Positions 26,532 through 34,220 of a stretch of DNA of 64,000 bases are shown here, one piece after another. The position numbers and the translations under genes were made by a program. The notes under the pieces were generated by a model, which was not told the DNA's origin, did no database searches, and saw only the letters and a list, made by a program, of their open reading frames with translations. The stretch's first letter is position 1. Each line of letters opens with the position of its first letter. Source of the stretch: CAIUPE01 sp037131735 (lineage in GTDB: Bacteria > Pseudomonadota > Alphaproteobacteria > Rhizobiales > Beijerinckiaceae); the NCBI GenBank assembly GCA_037131735.1, contig JBAXQM010000001.1:186001-250000 (forward strand), written 5' to 3'.

Positions 26532-26909
26532 TTGGCAAAACCGGAACTCGGCACCAAGCGCCTATGCCAGAGCTGCAGCGCAAAATTCTATGATCTGCAG
26601 AAAGACCCGATCATCTGCCCGAAATGCAGCACAGTCTTTGTGCCGGCGATAGCGGCGGTTCGGCCGGAAATTGCGGCGAAAGCCACTGAAGATGATGATG
26701 CGGATGTCGGCGTCGCCGCTGAGGGTCCGGAACTCGTTTCGCTCGAGGATGTCGAGGCGGAAGAGAGCGGTAAGGATCTGCCTATCGACGATGTCGAGAT
26801 TGAAGACGATATCGAAGAGGACGAAACCTTCCTTGAAGAAGAGGAAGAGGGCGAGGACGATGTTGCCGATCTGATCGACGGCGATCTCGAAGACGACGAA
26901 GAAAGCTAG
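26532..26909 (+). CDS. TIGR02300-family acidic protein with zinc-ribbon-like N terminus
   Basis: About 125 aa. The N terminus 'AKPELGTKRLCQSCSAKFYDLQKDPIICPKCSTVF' region (key Cys pairs CxxC and CxxC) looks like a small zinc ribbon. The C-terminal half is almost entirely Glu and Asp. The layout fits the alphaproteobacterial TIGR02300 family. TTG at 26532 follows a purine-rich GAGAGAAGAGG. Function unknown. Confidence 0.85.
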   Translation: MAKPELGTKRLCQSCSAKFYDLQKDPIICPKCSTVFVPAIAAVRPEIAAKATEDDDADVGVAAEGPELVSLEDVEAEESGKDLPIDDVEIEDDIEEDETFLEEEEEGEDDVADLIDGDLEDDEES

Positions 26910-26947
26910 GTTTTACGAGCGCGCGCGGGGCGTTTTCGGGTTTGGGC

Positions 26948-26976
26948 TTGAGTTGCCCGACCCGGAGGGCTATAGA
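26948..26976 (+). promoter_or_regulatory. Sigma-70-type promoter of tRNA-Ala
   Basis: TTGAGT (26948-26953) and TATAGA (26971-26976) are separated by exactly 17 bases, and the tRNA begins about 70 bases downstream. Confidence 0.6.
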
Positions 26977-27047
26977 CCGCGCGGTTCTTGCGGCGTCTTT
27001 TGCCGCATAGTCACGGGGCCCCAATCCCGTGAGGCTATCAAAGCGAT

Positions 27048-27123
<76 letters not shown>

Positions 27124-27185
27124 AATCCTCAATAAAATCAATATGTTATAGACCGCACTATACGTGAGGTGGGGTCTAACAAAAA

Positions 27186-27205
27186 GTTATAACGGGTTAT
27201 AACGG
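27186..27205 (+). repeat. Tandem decamer near attL
   Basis: GTTATAACGG occurs twice without a gap, 63 bases inside attL in a gene-free 197-bp stretch. Possible arm-type integrase or excisionase binding sites. No equally good copy was seen near attR. Confidence 0.5.
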
Positions 27206-27320
27206 TTTTCCCACTTAGACAGGCTCTTGGATTTTCACTAAATTTAAACATCTAACAACCTTGACCTAGACCACAAACAGGTCATTCTATCGTCAAATCA
27301 TATCAGAAAAGGACTTTTAG

Positions 27321-27703
27321 AATGAAAAATCGTAATATTTGGATTACGACGATGGTCGGGTCCTTCTTGTCTGTCACAACTGCTTTTGCTGCGGATTTCG
27401 ACATAAAATTTTCGTGGTGTGGAAGCACCCCCCGAATTCACGCTGTCCAATGTCCCTAAGGGTACAACGAAGCTTGACCTCCGAATGGTTGATTTGGATG
27501 TCCCATCATACAACCACGGTGGCGCCGTCTTAGAATTTAAAGGACAAAAGAAAATCGATTGCGGTGCTTTTATAAGTCAAATTTGGTACCCACCGAGCCC
27601 ACCATCGGGTTCTCACACCTATAAATGGACTGTCAGCGCTAAGGATAAGGAAGGAAAAGAATTAGCCTTAGCGACAGCCGAGCGGAAATTCCCTGAATTT
27701 TGA
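27321..27703 (+). pseudogene. PEBP-like (YbhB/YbcL type) exported protein, frameshifted at a C6 run
   Basis: An ATG at 27321 with AAAAGGA upstream opens a signal peptide ('WITTMVGSFLSVTTAFAA') and then 'DFDIKFSWCGSTP', but this frame stops about 46 codons in. From the C6 run near 27428 the next frame continues 'PEFTLSNVPKGTTKLDLRMVD', 'NHGGAVLEF' and 'PPSPPSGSHTYKWTVSA' to 27703. This matches a short PEBP-like domain. Removing one C restores a single protein of about 127 aa. It could be a pseudogene, slippage-switched, or a sequencing error. Confidence 0.7.
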
Positions 27704-27717
27704 AAGGATATGAGGCG

Positions 27718-28023
27718 ATGAGAACGGCAACCAAAATTTTTTTATTGGGAGTATTTCCACTTCTTACAATTTCCGCATTAGCAGAAATTCCAAACGGCGC
27801 AGGTGGAGATTGGATATGTGATGCAGGTCCGAAACTTTTGGACTACGTGTATCCGTACAATGGTTCAGATTATTCTCGTGCGTTAATCCATATTTCGCCA
27901 TACGCACAACCAACTGCTGAAGGTTATGCGGTCGAGAAAGACGGAGAAAATAAGGTGAAGGGTTACACAGCTGACGGAACACCGTTCCAATGCACAAAGA
28001 ATGTCCCGAAAAAGAAAAAATAA
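27718..28023 (+). CDS. Small secreted hypothetical protein
   Basis: 101 aa from ATG 27718 with GGATATGAGG upstream. Signal peptide 'TKIFLLGVFPLLTISALA'. The mature part has two cysteines ('DWICDAG' and 'FQCTKN') that could form one disulfide, and a lysine tail. It lies 14 bases past the PEBP-like frame, so the two exported products are probably co-transcribed. No family recognised. Cargo of the element by position. Confidence 0.65.
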   Translation: MRTATKIFLLGVFPLLTISALAEIPNGAGGDWICDAGPKLLDYVYPYNGSDYSRALIHISPYAQPTAEGYAVEKDGENKVKGYTADGTPFQCTKNVPKKKK

Positions 28024-28116
28024 TCCAGAAAATATCAATTTATAACGAGGATGATCTGTTGTCCTAATCAGGAAACCTCGGGAGAATCGATACAGCACAA
28101 TCAAAGGGAGTTGCTG

Positions 28117-28515
28117 ATGTCGATAGATAAAACCCTAAATCTGACCGCCAAAGTCAAACCAATCATCACAAATCAGGAAGATGCTCGTCGGCGCCGTTTG
28201 ATGCGGCGGATTGAGAATCAGATTGTGATTGCGAATTCGGTCAATCAAGGGGAGACCCCCGCTAAACCATACAAACGGTTATCTCGGTGGTGGTGGTCCC
28301 AAGATGGGAAATTCTATGTGTTCCTCCAGTATGCGAGGAAACCGCTTCTTCTCGCCAAAGATCGCTACTCAGTCGAGACAAATGATCTGAATGGCGTGAT
28401 GGATACCCTTAAAATCCTGTCCTCGGCGGTTGAGAAGGGGGAGTTTGACAAGCAAATCTTGGAGAATTCTTCACAAATCAGGAAGCGTTTTGAGGTGGGA
28501 AAATCATCCTCATAA
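28117..28515 (+). CDS. DUF6641-like protein
   Basis: 132 aa from ATG 28117, which has AAGGGAG seven bases upstream; the frame extends to 28051. It shows 'RRRRLMRRIENQIVIAN', a 'RWWWSQDGKFYVFLQYARKPL' segment, and 'DTLKILSSAVEKGEFDKQI' near the end. This order resembles DUF6641 proteins found on proteobacterial mobile elements. Function unknown. It sits just before the polymerase gene in the same direction and could be a replication accessory. Family call from memory. Confidence 0.55.
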   Translation: MSIDKTLNLTAKVKPIITNQEDARRRRLMRRIENQIVIANSVNQGETPAKPYKRLSRWWWSQDGKFYVFLQYARKPLLLAKDRYSVETNDLNGVMDTLKILSSAVEKGEFDKQILENSSQIRKRFEVGKSSS

Positions 28516-28563
28516 TCAAACTGATAAAGGATCCCCTTTTTTTAAAAATAAAACCGTGAAAGG

Positions 28564-31323
28564 GTGGTTGTTGAGGTTCCTGAGCAATGGATCAGACCAA
28601 TGACCACCCCTAAATCCCGCCCAATTATTGTTAAAGATGGTTTTTTAATAAAAGATACACCTTTTGATAGTCCTGTGGAGTATAGAATCCAGAAAAGTTG
28701 TATATGGGAGAGGAGGATAAACAATTCTGGAAAGTTGATTGATAGTAAAGGGAAAGATAGTAGAATTAAAAATAAGATAGAAAGGGAAGAATTCCTAATA
28801 ATTGGATTTGATAGTGAATATAAAACGCCAAATTATTCTTTAAGTAATTATGAAATAAAAGAAGGACTAGGTAAATATGAGGTCCTTTCTTACCAATTCT
28901 ATTCAAGGTCTTTTGAGGAATCTGAGTGGTGTGGAATTTTGATCCCCGAAAAGGGTGAGAGAATTAGTTTTGGTCAATTCATCCTATTCGCATTGTTGAA
29001 GGGAATAGAGAGTGGTGATCTGAGGGAGATCCCAGAATCCATTTATTTGGTAGGTCACTTTACCCGAGCGGATGTTCCCGCCTTTTCTGATTTCCATGAT
29101 CTAACCAGTTATTTGGGAAACGTAAGGAATACCTTCGTTTCTATCGATCAATTTATCCCCCTAAAAATCCAATTCTCAGAAACTGAATTTGTTGAGATCA
29201 AAATATACCTTCGTGACACGATGTTGTTGTCACCCGCCAACACCAAGAAACTATCGGACCTAGGCGAATTAGTAGGAACCAATAAAGTAGTTCTCGATGA
29301 AGACCCTACAAAGGAACTTTTCTATAAGAAAAATATGGATCTTATGAGGGACCAGAATTGGGATCTTTTTAAGAAGTATGCGTTGGTGGATGCTGAAATT
29401 TGCGTCCGGTATATTTTAAAAATTATGGAAGAATTTTTCAAAGCAACTGGAAAAAGAAAAGTACCTGTAACCCTGACCTCAATTGGAATTGAGTTGTTAC
29501 TGAAATCTTGGAAGGATGATCTAGGTTTAGATAAAGATACTATTTTAGGAAACGAGATCGTTCACGAAAGAACCTACAATAAGAAACTTGGTTGGTTTTT
29601 AAAAACCAAAAAAGAAGTCCCTATCGCAGAAGTCTACTGGTTCAAGGATTTTGTTACTGAAACTTATCACGGCGGGAGAAATGAGCAATTTTGGTTTGGT
29701 CCTGGATTTGAGGATGAATGGACCGATTTTGATTTATCAGGTGCTTATCCTACAGCGATGGCACTAATTGGGAAACCTGACTGGGAGAATATTTTCGTAT
29801 CAAAGCGACTTGATGATTATAAGGCGAACGAACTTGGTTTTGCTTATGTAAATTTCAAATTCCCAAAACATACAAGATATCCAACACTTCCAGTTAGGAC
29901 TGAAAATGGATTGATTTTTCCGTTGGAAGATATGAGTTATTGTTCAACACCCGAGATTGAAGTCGCTCGCTCACTTGGCGCAATAATAAGAGTTCGTCAC
30001 GGTGTAATCGTACCGACTGATAAATCTGTCAAAATATTTGGTCATTTTATAAGTGAGTGTATCAAAAAGCGAAGACTATTTCCAAAGAAATCCATCGATG
30101 CCTTGTTTTGGAAGGAGTTGAGTAACTCTACTTACGGCAAAACCGCTCAAGGATTAAGAGAAAAAAGAGTCTTTGATCTTCGTGAGAAAAATACTCAACG
30201 TCTTCCTGAAAGTCGAATTACCAATCCATATTTTGCCTCCTACATAACTTCCTTTGTAAGAGCAACCTTGGGTGAGATCATCAATTCAATCCCAAATGAT
30301 AAGATGATCTTTAATGCGACAACAGATGGATTTTTGACTAATGCGACTGCTGATGAAATCGAACGAGCAACTTATGGATTACTATCCCGCATGTTTGGTT
30401 CAAGTAGAGAGAGTTTAACGGGTCAATTTGAAGTCGTTGAAATTAAACACAAGATCCGAAAACCACTGGGGTGGCGTACAAGAGGACAAGCGACGTTAAT
30501 TGCGGGTGAAAAAAAGGAAGAAGACAAGAGTTTCCACATCGTACTCGCAAAGGGTGGAATATATACAAAAAATTATTGGGATTTAGAGGGAACAAATAAT
30601 GAAATTGTTGACCTCTTCTTCAACCGAACACCTGAAACAACGATCGACATAGAGAGTAAAACAGGTGTGAGGGATATGGTCTTTCACGACGCTGATCTCG
30701 TTGAAAAATATATAACAAAAAGATTAAATATGGAGTTTGATTGGAAGAGAGGTCCTAATTCAGTCATTGAAATTGATGAATATGCCCATCTCGCCTTCTC
30801 AACAAGACCGTGGAATTCATTCGAAGACTTTGAAACGGTCAAAAGGGTTTGGGAGGAATATACAAATGACGGGAATAGATGTCTGAAGACAATTGAAGAT
30901 TTTAGTGAATTTTCAAAATACGCTGAAGCAAAGATGGGAACCGATAAGGCGGGTCAAAAATATTTAAAACGAAAAGATGGCGATCTGAATAAATTGAAAT
31001 TGTCCCTTTGTAACGCTTATCGAGTAAGAACAGCGGGTTTTGATGACATTGGAAAAATCCCACATAAAGATTTCTCACAAATTCTGAATGAATGTGGCGT
31101 CCCTTGTAAACCAGAACATCTCGATTACTCGAAAAAGCGTCCTTTCAAATTGAATGATGTTCCGCGTACCATCGCTGTCTTAAAAGCGATGAAAGAATTG
31201 AAAAAGCACTTTCCCAAACTTGACCAAAACTCAATACTTTCAAATCGCAGATTGAATTCAACATTTACCGAATCCTTCGTTCGAAAAGACGTGTTTACCG
31301 ACAGACTCACTTCTCCAAAATAA
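28564..31323 (+). CDS. Family B DNA polymerase, candidate primer-independent piPolB
   Basis: 919 aa. Exonuclease motifs: Exo I 'GFDSEYK' (D83, E85), Exo II 'GHFTRADVPAF' (about 164-174) and Exo III Y272-x3-D276. The linker has 'YHGG' (368-371). Polymerase motifs: A 'DLSGAYP' (D390), B K517-x3-NSTYG, C 'ATTDG' (D588), then 'RTRG' (638-641). All catalytic acids are present. About 120 residues between A and B suggest a TPR1-like insert. A C-terminal extension of about 200 residues is unassigned. Start is GTG 28564 or ATG 28600. The protein-primed/piPolB branch is inferred from motif form and from the tRNA-integrated context. Confidence 0.85.
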   Translation: MVVEVPEQWIRPMTTPKSRPIIVKDGFLIKDTPFDSPVEYRIQKSCIWERRINNSGKLIDSKGKDSRIKNKIEREEFLIIGFDSEYKTPNYSLSNYEIKEGLGKYEVLSYQFYSRSFEESEWCGILIPEKGERISFGQFILFALLKGIESGDLREIPESIYLVGHFTRADVPAFSDFHDLTSYLGNVRNTFVSIDQFIPLKIQFSETEFVEIKIYLRDTMLLSPANTKKLSDLGELVGTNKVVLDEDPTKELFYKKNMDLMRDQNWDLFKKYALVDAEICVRYILKIMEEFFKATGKRKVPVTLTSIGIELLLKSWKDDLGLDKDTILGNEIVHERTYNKKLGWFLKTKKEVPIAEVYWFKDFVTETYHGGRNEQFWFGPGFEDEWTDFDLSGAYPTAMALIGKPDWENIFVSKRLDDYKANELGFAYVNFKFPKHTRYPTLPVRTENGLIFPLEDMSYCSTPEIEVARSLGAIIRVRHGVIVPTDKSVKIFGHFISECIKKRRLFPKKSIDALFWKELSNSTYGKTAQGLREKRVFDLREKNTQRLPESRITNPYFASYITSFVRATLGEIINSIPNDKMIFNATTDGFLTNATADEIERATYGLLSRMFGSSRESLTGQFEVVEIKHKIRKPLGWRTRGQATLIAGEKKEEDKSFHIVLAKGGIYTKNYWDLEGTNNEIVDLFFNRTPETTIDIESKTGVRDMVFHDADLVEKYITKRLNMEFDWKRGPNSVIEIDEYAHLAFSTRPWNSFEDFETVKRVWEEYTNDGNRCLKTIEDFSEFSKYAEAKMGTDKAGQKYLKRKDGDLNKLKLSLCNAYRVRTAGFDDIGKIPHKDFSQILNECGVPCKPEHLDYSKKRPFKLNDVPRTIAVLKAMKELKKHFPKLDQNSILSNRRLNSTFTESFVRKDVFTDRLTSPK

Positions 31324-31469
31324 TGATATGATATGATTTTAGAGATTTCGTTTGTTTAACGATTTCTGTAAGTGCTGATTGAGATATGTTCAAATAGATA
31401 GAACCCGTCTTGAATGAAGTCTTCTGAAGTGCCGCCTGTAGCTCACTTTTGGATTTGAAGGTCTGCTTC

Positions 31470-31976
31470 TCAATAATCATTTCGTACCGATATCAATTCT
31501 ACGAGGCGATTATTAGAAAATTGGATAGCGGCATTCTCAACAACAAGATCGTCACCCTGATGTATTTGAACTGTTTTAGGAACATCAATTAATTTGAATG
31601 AGACATTCTTGTTTAGTCTATATTCGATGACATCAATTGGGATGTCTCTATAATTATAGTCATCGCTCAAATCCTTTTCTAATAATAACTCGTCCTTCCA
31701 AGCTATTCCGTAGAAGAGGAGTGTCATATCCTTTGTTGAGATGCGCTTAAGGTCGTATTGAACGCCATCCAATTCGTCTAAGTCATATACATCGTTATTG
31801 TAGATAATATTCGCATCCAATCTGAACCCATTATAAGTCTTATGCCTTTTCGATTTGAAGATGGATTGAATATCTGACGATGTTGGTGATTGTTGGGCGA
31901 GAGATGCAGCTAATTCCGTATCAATCTCGGCAATTTGGAATTGGGCAAGATCGCCTCTTAATTTAATCTCACTCAT
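31470..31976 (-). CDS. Hypothetical protein downstream of the RHH gene
   Basis: 168 aa, acidic, no signal or membrane segment. The middle 'TYNGFRLDANIIYNNDVYDL' echoes 'KFNGYKLRTNLNDPILFF' near the end of the neighbouring RHH protein. ATG at 31976 overlaps the RHH stop by four bases (ATGA), so the two are coupled. It converges on the polymerase gene. No family recognised; it may bind the same partner as the RHH protein. Confidence 0.65.
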   Translation of the reverse strand: MSEIKLRGDLAQFQIAEIDTELAASLAQQSPTSSDIQSIFKSKRHKTYNGFRLDANIIYNNDVYDLDELDGVQYDLKRISTKDMTLLFYGIAWKDELLLEKDLSDDYNYRDIPIDVIEYRLNKNVSFKLIDVPKTVQIHQGDDLVVENAAIQFSNNRLVELISVRNDY

Positions 31977-32338
31977 AGATCCTCCTCGATAAATCTGTCC
32001 GAGAAGAACAAAATGGGGTCATTGAGATTGGTTCTCAATTTATACCCATTAAATTTTGTGGGTTTTGATTGGTTTTGAGTCTCGGTCTGTAATTTCAGTT
32101 GGTTGAAATTTGATAAGTCATTTTTGAGATTTTGGGTGGACTCAATTTGATGACGAATTATGGGAGACTGTTCGTTGATATAATCACGCATCAATTTGAT
32201 AAGCGCCGATGTTCTTGTTTGATTATTATAGGAACAGATGGAATCGAAGGTTTCGATGAGGTCTTTGGAAGCAATGAAATTGATGAGGTTATTGGACTTA
32301 TTGATTGAAATACTGGCAGTTTGATTGATGTTTGCCAT
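31973..32338 (-). CDS. Ribbon-helix-helix-like protein
   Basis: 121 aa. Residues about 15-55 ('INFIASKDLIETFDSICSYNNQTRTSALIKLMRDYI' region) have the strand-helix-turn-helix pattern of CopG/Arc RHH proteins. A Gln/Asn-rich linker and the C-terminal 'KFNGYKLRTNLND' follow. The start lies 25 bases from the iteron-like array, so it may bind those repeats as a repressor or a replication factor. Coupled to the next gene. Confidence 0.6.
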   Translation of the reverse strand: MANINQTASISINKSNNLINFIASKDLIETFDSICSYNNQTRTSALIKLMRDYINEQSPIIRHQIESTQNLKNDLSNFNQLKLQTETQNQSKPTKFNGYKLRTNLNDPILFFSDRFIEEDL

Positions 32339-32362
32339 TGGTTCTCCGTTTGTATTTTTATA

Positions 32363-32458
32363 TGAATTTTTGGTATTTGATTATGAAAATGAATATTAGG
32401 CATTGTGTTATGAATATGAATCATTGGTATTCGATTATGAATATTTGGTATTTGGATA
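32363..32458. repeat. Iteron-like array, candidate origin or operator
   Basis: Four degenerate 21-base units begin with ATGAAT and share a TTGGTATTTGATT-like core, at 32363, 32390, 32417 and 32438. The first two are each followed by an extra ATGAAA/T hexamer, giving a 27-27-21 spacing. Very AT-rich. It lies between the 3' end of the HUH Rep gene and the start of the RHH gene, a position typical of plasmid iterons or an autoregulatory operator. Confidence 0.65.
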
Positions 32459-32555
32459 AATCTTACGAATAAAGAGGACATTGAGGGTCACTCTTTTTAA
32501 TTCTCATATTTATTGTGATGGGAAATTGAGGTTTGGACGGTCTCGTCAGCATGTC

Positions 32556-33023
32556 TCAATGTCTTCTGACATTTTCCCAATCTATCGATAAAGCGTAATC
32601 AGTTTTGGTTGAAAATTTGGTGATATAATTGGTCCATCCGTCGTTTTGGATGGGTTGAAAATGAATGTGGTTATAACCGTAGTCCGTATCCATCCATGCT
32701 GATTGAATTTTAGAGTGAAGGATTGTCTCATCGAGTTTTGAAGGACAATCAATAATCGCATGAATGTGATAGCGGGTATCAGGTCCAAATTCGATGATTG
32801 GCACGAATTGGATGGATTTCTTATAACGCTTAGACGCATTCCCAAAGATTGAGCGGTTCAATCGATTTAAGAAATGCCTGATTGTTGTAGTGACCTGAAT
32901 GAGGTCGAGTGACTTATTAAATTGTCTTTGTTTGAGTGTGAGAGTGAGGGCAAAGGGATTAAACCACTCAATCTCCCTAATATATTTTATCAATTCTTCT
33001 CTGAACTGCTTGAATGAACCCAT
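32556..33023 (-). CDS. Small HUH-type rolling-circle replication initiator-like protein
   Basis: 155 aa with the three RCR Rep motifs in order: motif 1 'FALTLTL' (24-30), motif 2 'RYHIHAIID' with the H86-U-H88 metal site, and motif 3 'NYITKFSTK' with candidate nucleophile Y133 and K136. One Tyr makes it Rep-like, not relaxase MobA-like. No helicase domain. Such enzymes nick a double-strand origin and stay bound to the 5' end. Divergent from the serine recombinase gene; the iteron-like array follows its stop. Confidence 0.72.
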   Translation of the reverse strand: MGSFKQFREELIKYIREIEWFNPFALTLTLKQRQFNKSLDLIQVTTTIRHFLNRLNRSIFGNASKRYKKSIQFVPIIEFGPDTRYHIHAIIDCPSKLDETILHSKIQSAWMDTDYGYNHIHFQPIQNDGWTNYITKFSTKTDYALSIDWENVRRH

Positions 33024-33155
33024 TAATGAAAACCTATTTCCGATAAAGATATTTTATTTATCTAATCTTTATTCTGAGACCTGTGGATTTCTTTAAAAAT
33101 GGGTCCGATAATCACCCTGATAATGTTGGTTTACTCAGTTACTTTTGGATTTTTG

Positions 33156-33779
33156 ATGGAAAAATATGTGGCGTATTATCGAGTCTCAACGAAACAGCAG
33201 GGGAAGTCAGGGTTAGGACTTGCTGCTCAACGGGAGATTATTGAGAGATTTATAGGGGGAGATAAGAGACTGATTGGAGAATATGAGGAGATTGAGAGCG
33301 GTAGAAAGGATAAGAGGGAGATCTTATGGACCGCTATTGCTCACGCCAAACGAGAGAAGGCGAAACTCCTCATTGCCCGATTGGACAGATTCTCTCGTAG
33401 AGTGAGTTTTATCGCCAATCTGATGGAAGAGGGTATTGGTCTTACCGTTGCTGAAATGCCAACCGCCACTGACTTCCAACTTTATATCTTTGCCGCTCTT
33501 GCACAGGAAGAAAGGCGATTAATCTCCGAGCGGACCAAAGCAGCACTTAACCAAGCAAAGAAGCGGGGTGTGGAGTTAGGAAAGAATGGGAAGGTCTTAG
33601 CGGAGCGGAATAAAGCTGAGAGGGATCAGTTTAGGGAAGAGCTATTAAAGCAGATACCTGATGCTTCAATGCTCTCCCTCTCAGAAATCGCCCTTAGATT
33701 GAGCGAGAGCGGTCAATTGACGAGGAGGGGAGCAGGTTTTTCAATTTATACTGTAGGGCGTTATTACAAGCACATATAA
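33156..33779 (+). CDS. Serine recombinase (resolvase/invertase type)
   Basis: About 207 aa from ATG 33156 (N terminus MEKYVAYYRVSTKQQ); the frame extends to 33099. The catalytic Ser is in 'YRVST', with 'LLIARLDRFSR' and 'ALAQEERRLISERTKAAL' as the family's other active-site and E-helix segments. The C-terminal HTH is 'SLSEIALRLSESGQLTRRG'. The short length fits a resolvase or invertase, not a large integrase. It may resolve multimers or invert DNA in the element. A terminator follows about 150 bases on. Confidence 0.9.
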   Translation: MEKYVAYYRVSTKQQGKSGLGLAAQREIIERFIGGDKRLIGEYEEIESGRKDKREILWTAIAHAKREKAKLLIARLDRFSRRVSFIANLMEEGIGLTVAEMPTATDFQLYIFAALAQEERRLISERTKAALNQAKKRGVELGKNGKVLAERNKAERDQFREELLKQIPDASMLSLSEIALRLSESGQLTRRGAGFSIYTVGRYYKHI

Positions 33780-34083
33780 ACACAAATAAAATTTGTTATT
33801 TCCTATCGATGGGTGCGACTAACTGTATCTTTCAAAAACAATTGACTTAGAAATCGAAATAAATATTTTTCGCATCAGGTTAAGCTGGTTTCAGCTGGTT
33901 TAACCCCCGAAAATAATACCCACTTCGTCGGCACCGTCGTTATCGATAGTGCCGACTTTTTATTTTGACAATTGTAGGTCCCTAAGATTTATTCCTAATT
34001 GCCTTCTTCAATGAAGGTCATAATATTGGTCTTCGGAAAAAACTTTGCCGATGTGCTGGTCCCTCAATCAGCATGTCGGCTTT
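33780..34083. other. 304-bp gene-free stretch with tandem hairpins, possible small RNA
   Basis: It holds AGCTGGTTT twice (near 33887-33900), two terminator-type hairpins (33927 and 34047) and a CCTTC/GAAGG stem between them. A transcript starting after the first terminator and ending at the second would be about 120 nt. No protein frame. Confidence 0.35.
33927..33961 (+). terminator. Intrinsic terminator after the serine recombinase
   Basis: GTCGGCAC (33927-33934) pairs perfectly with GTGCCGAC (33949-33956), followed by TTTTT. Confidence 0.82.
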
Positions 34084-34085
34084 TT
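34047..34085. terminator. Bidirectional terminator between recombinase and integrase units
   Basis: GCCGATGTGCTG (34047-34058) pairs with CAGCATGTCGGC (34069-34080) with two wobbles. TTTTT follows on plus, and AAAG-TTTTTT follows on minus. It can end the integrase/small-gene transcript coming from the right as well as plus-strand transcripts. Confidence 0.75.
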
Positions 34086-34218
34086 AATTTGATGGATTAC
34101 CCTTCAACCAATCGATGAATTCATAAAAGTTCATTGGTTCTGCTCCTTCGAGCATCATTTCAAGTGCCGTGAGTAAAATTAGTAGTGCGATGAAGGTTAT
34201 GTAGAAGCGGGGCGACAC
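34084..34218 (-). CDS. Tiny membrane protein behind the integrase
   Basis: 44 codons from a GTG at 34218. The start is two bases past the integrase stop, with GGGAG seven bases upstream inside the integrase end. It encodes one membrane helix ('FYITFIALLILLTALEM') and a soluble tail 'FYEFIDWLKGNPS'. Its stop lies in the bidirectional terminator. The good ribosome-binding site and tight fit suggest a real gene. No family recognised. Confidence 0.5.
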   Translation of the reverse strand: MSPRFYITFIALLILLTALEMMLEGAEPMNFYEFIDWLKGNPSN

Positions 34219-34220
34219 TT

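Noticed and set aside
32191..32481. 96-codon minus-strand frame full of His-Asn-Ile repeats
   Set aside because: It is the iteron-like array read as protein, and it overlaps the RHH gene in another frame.
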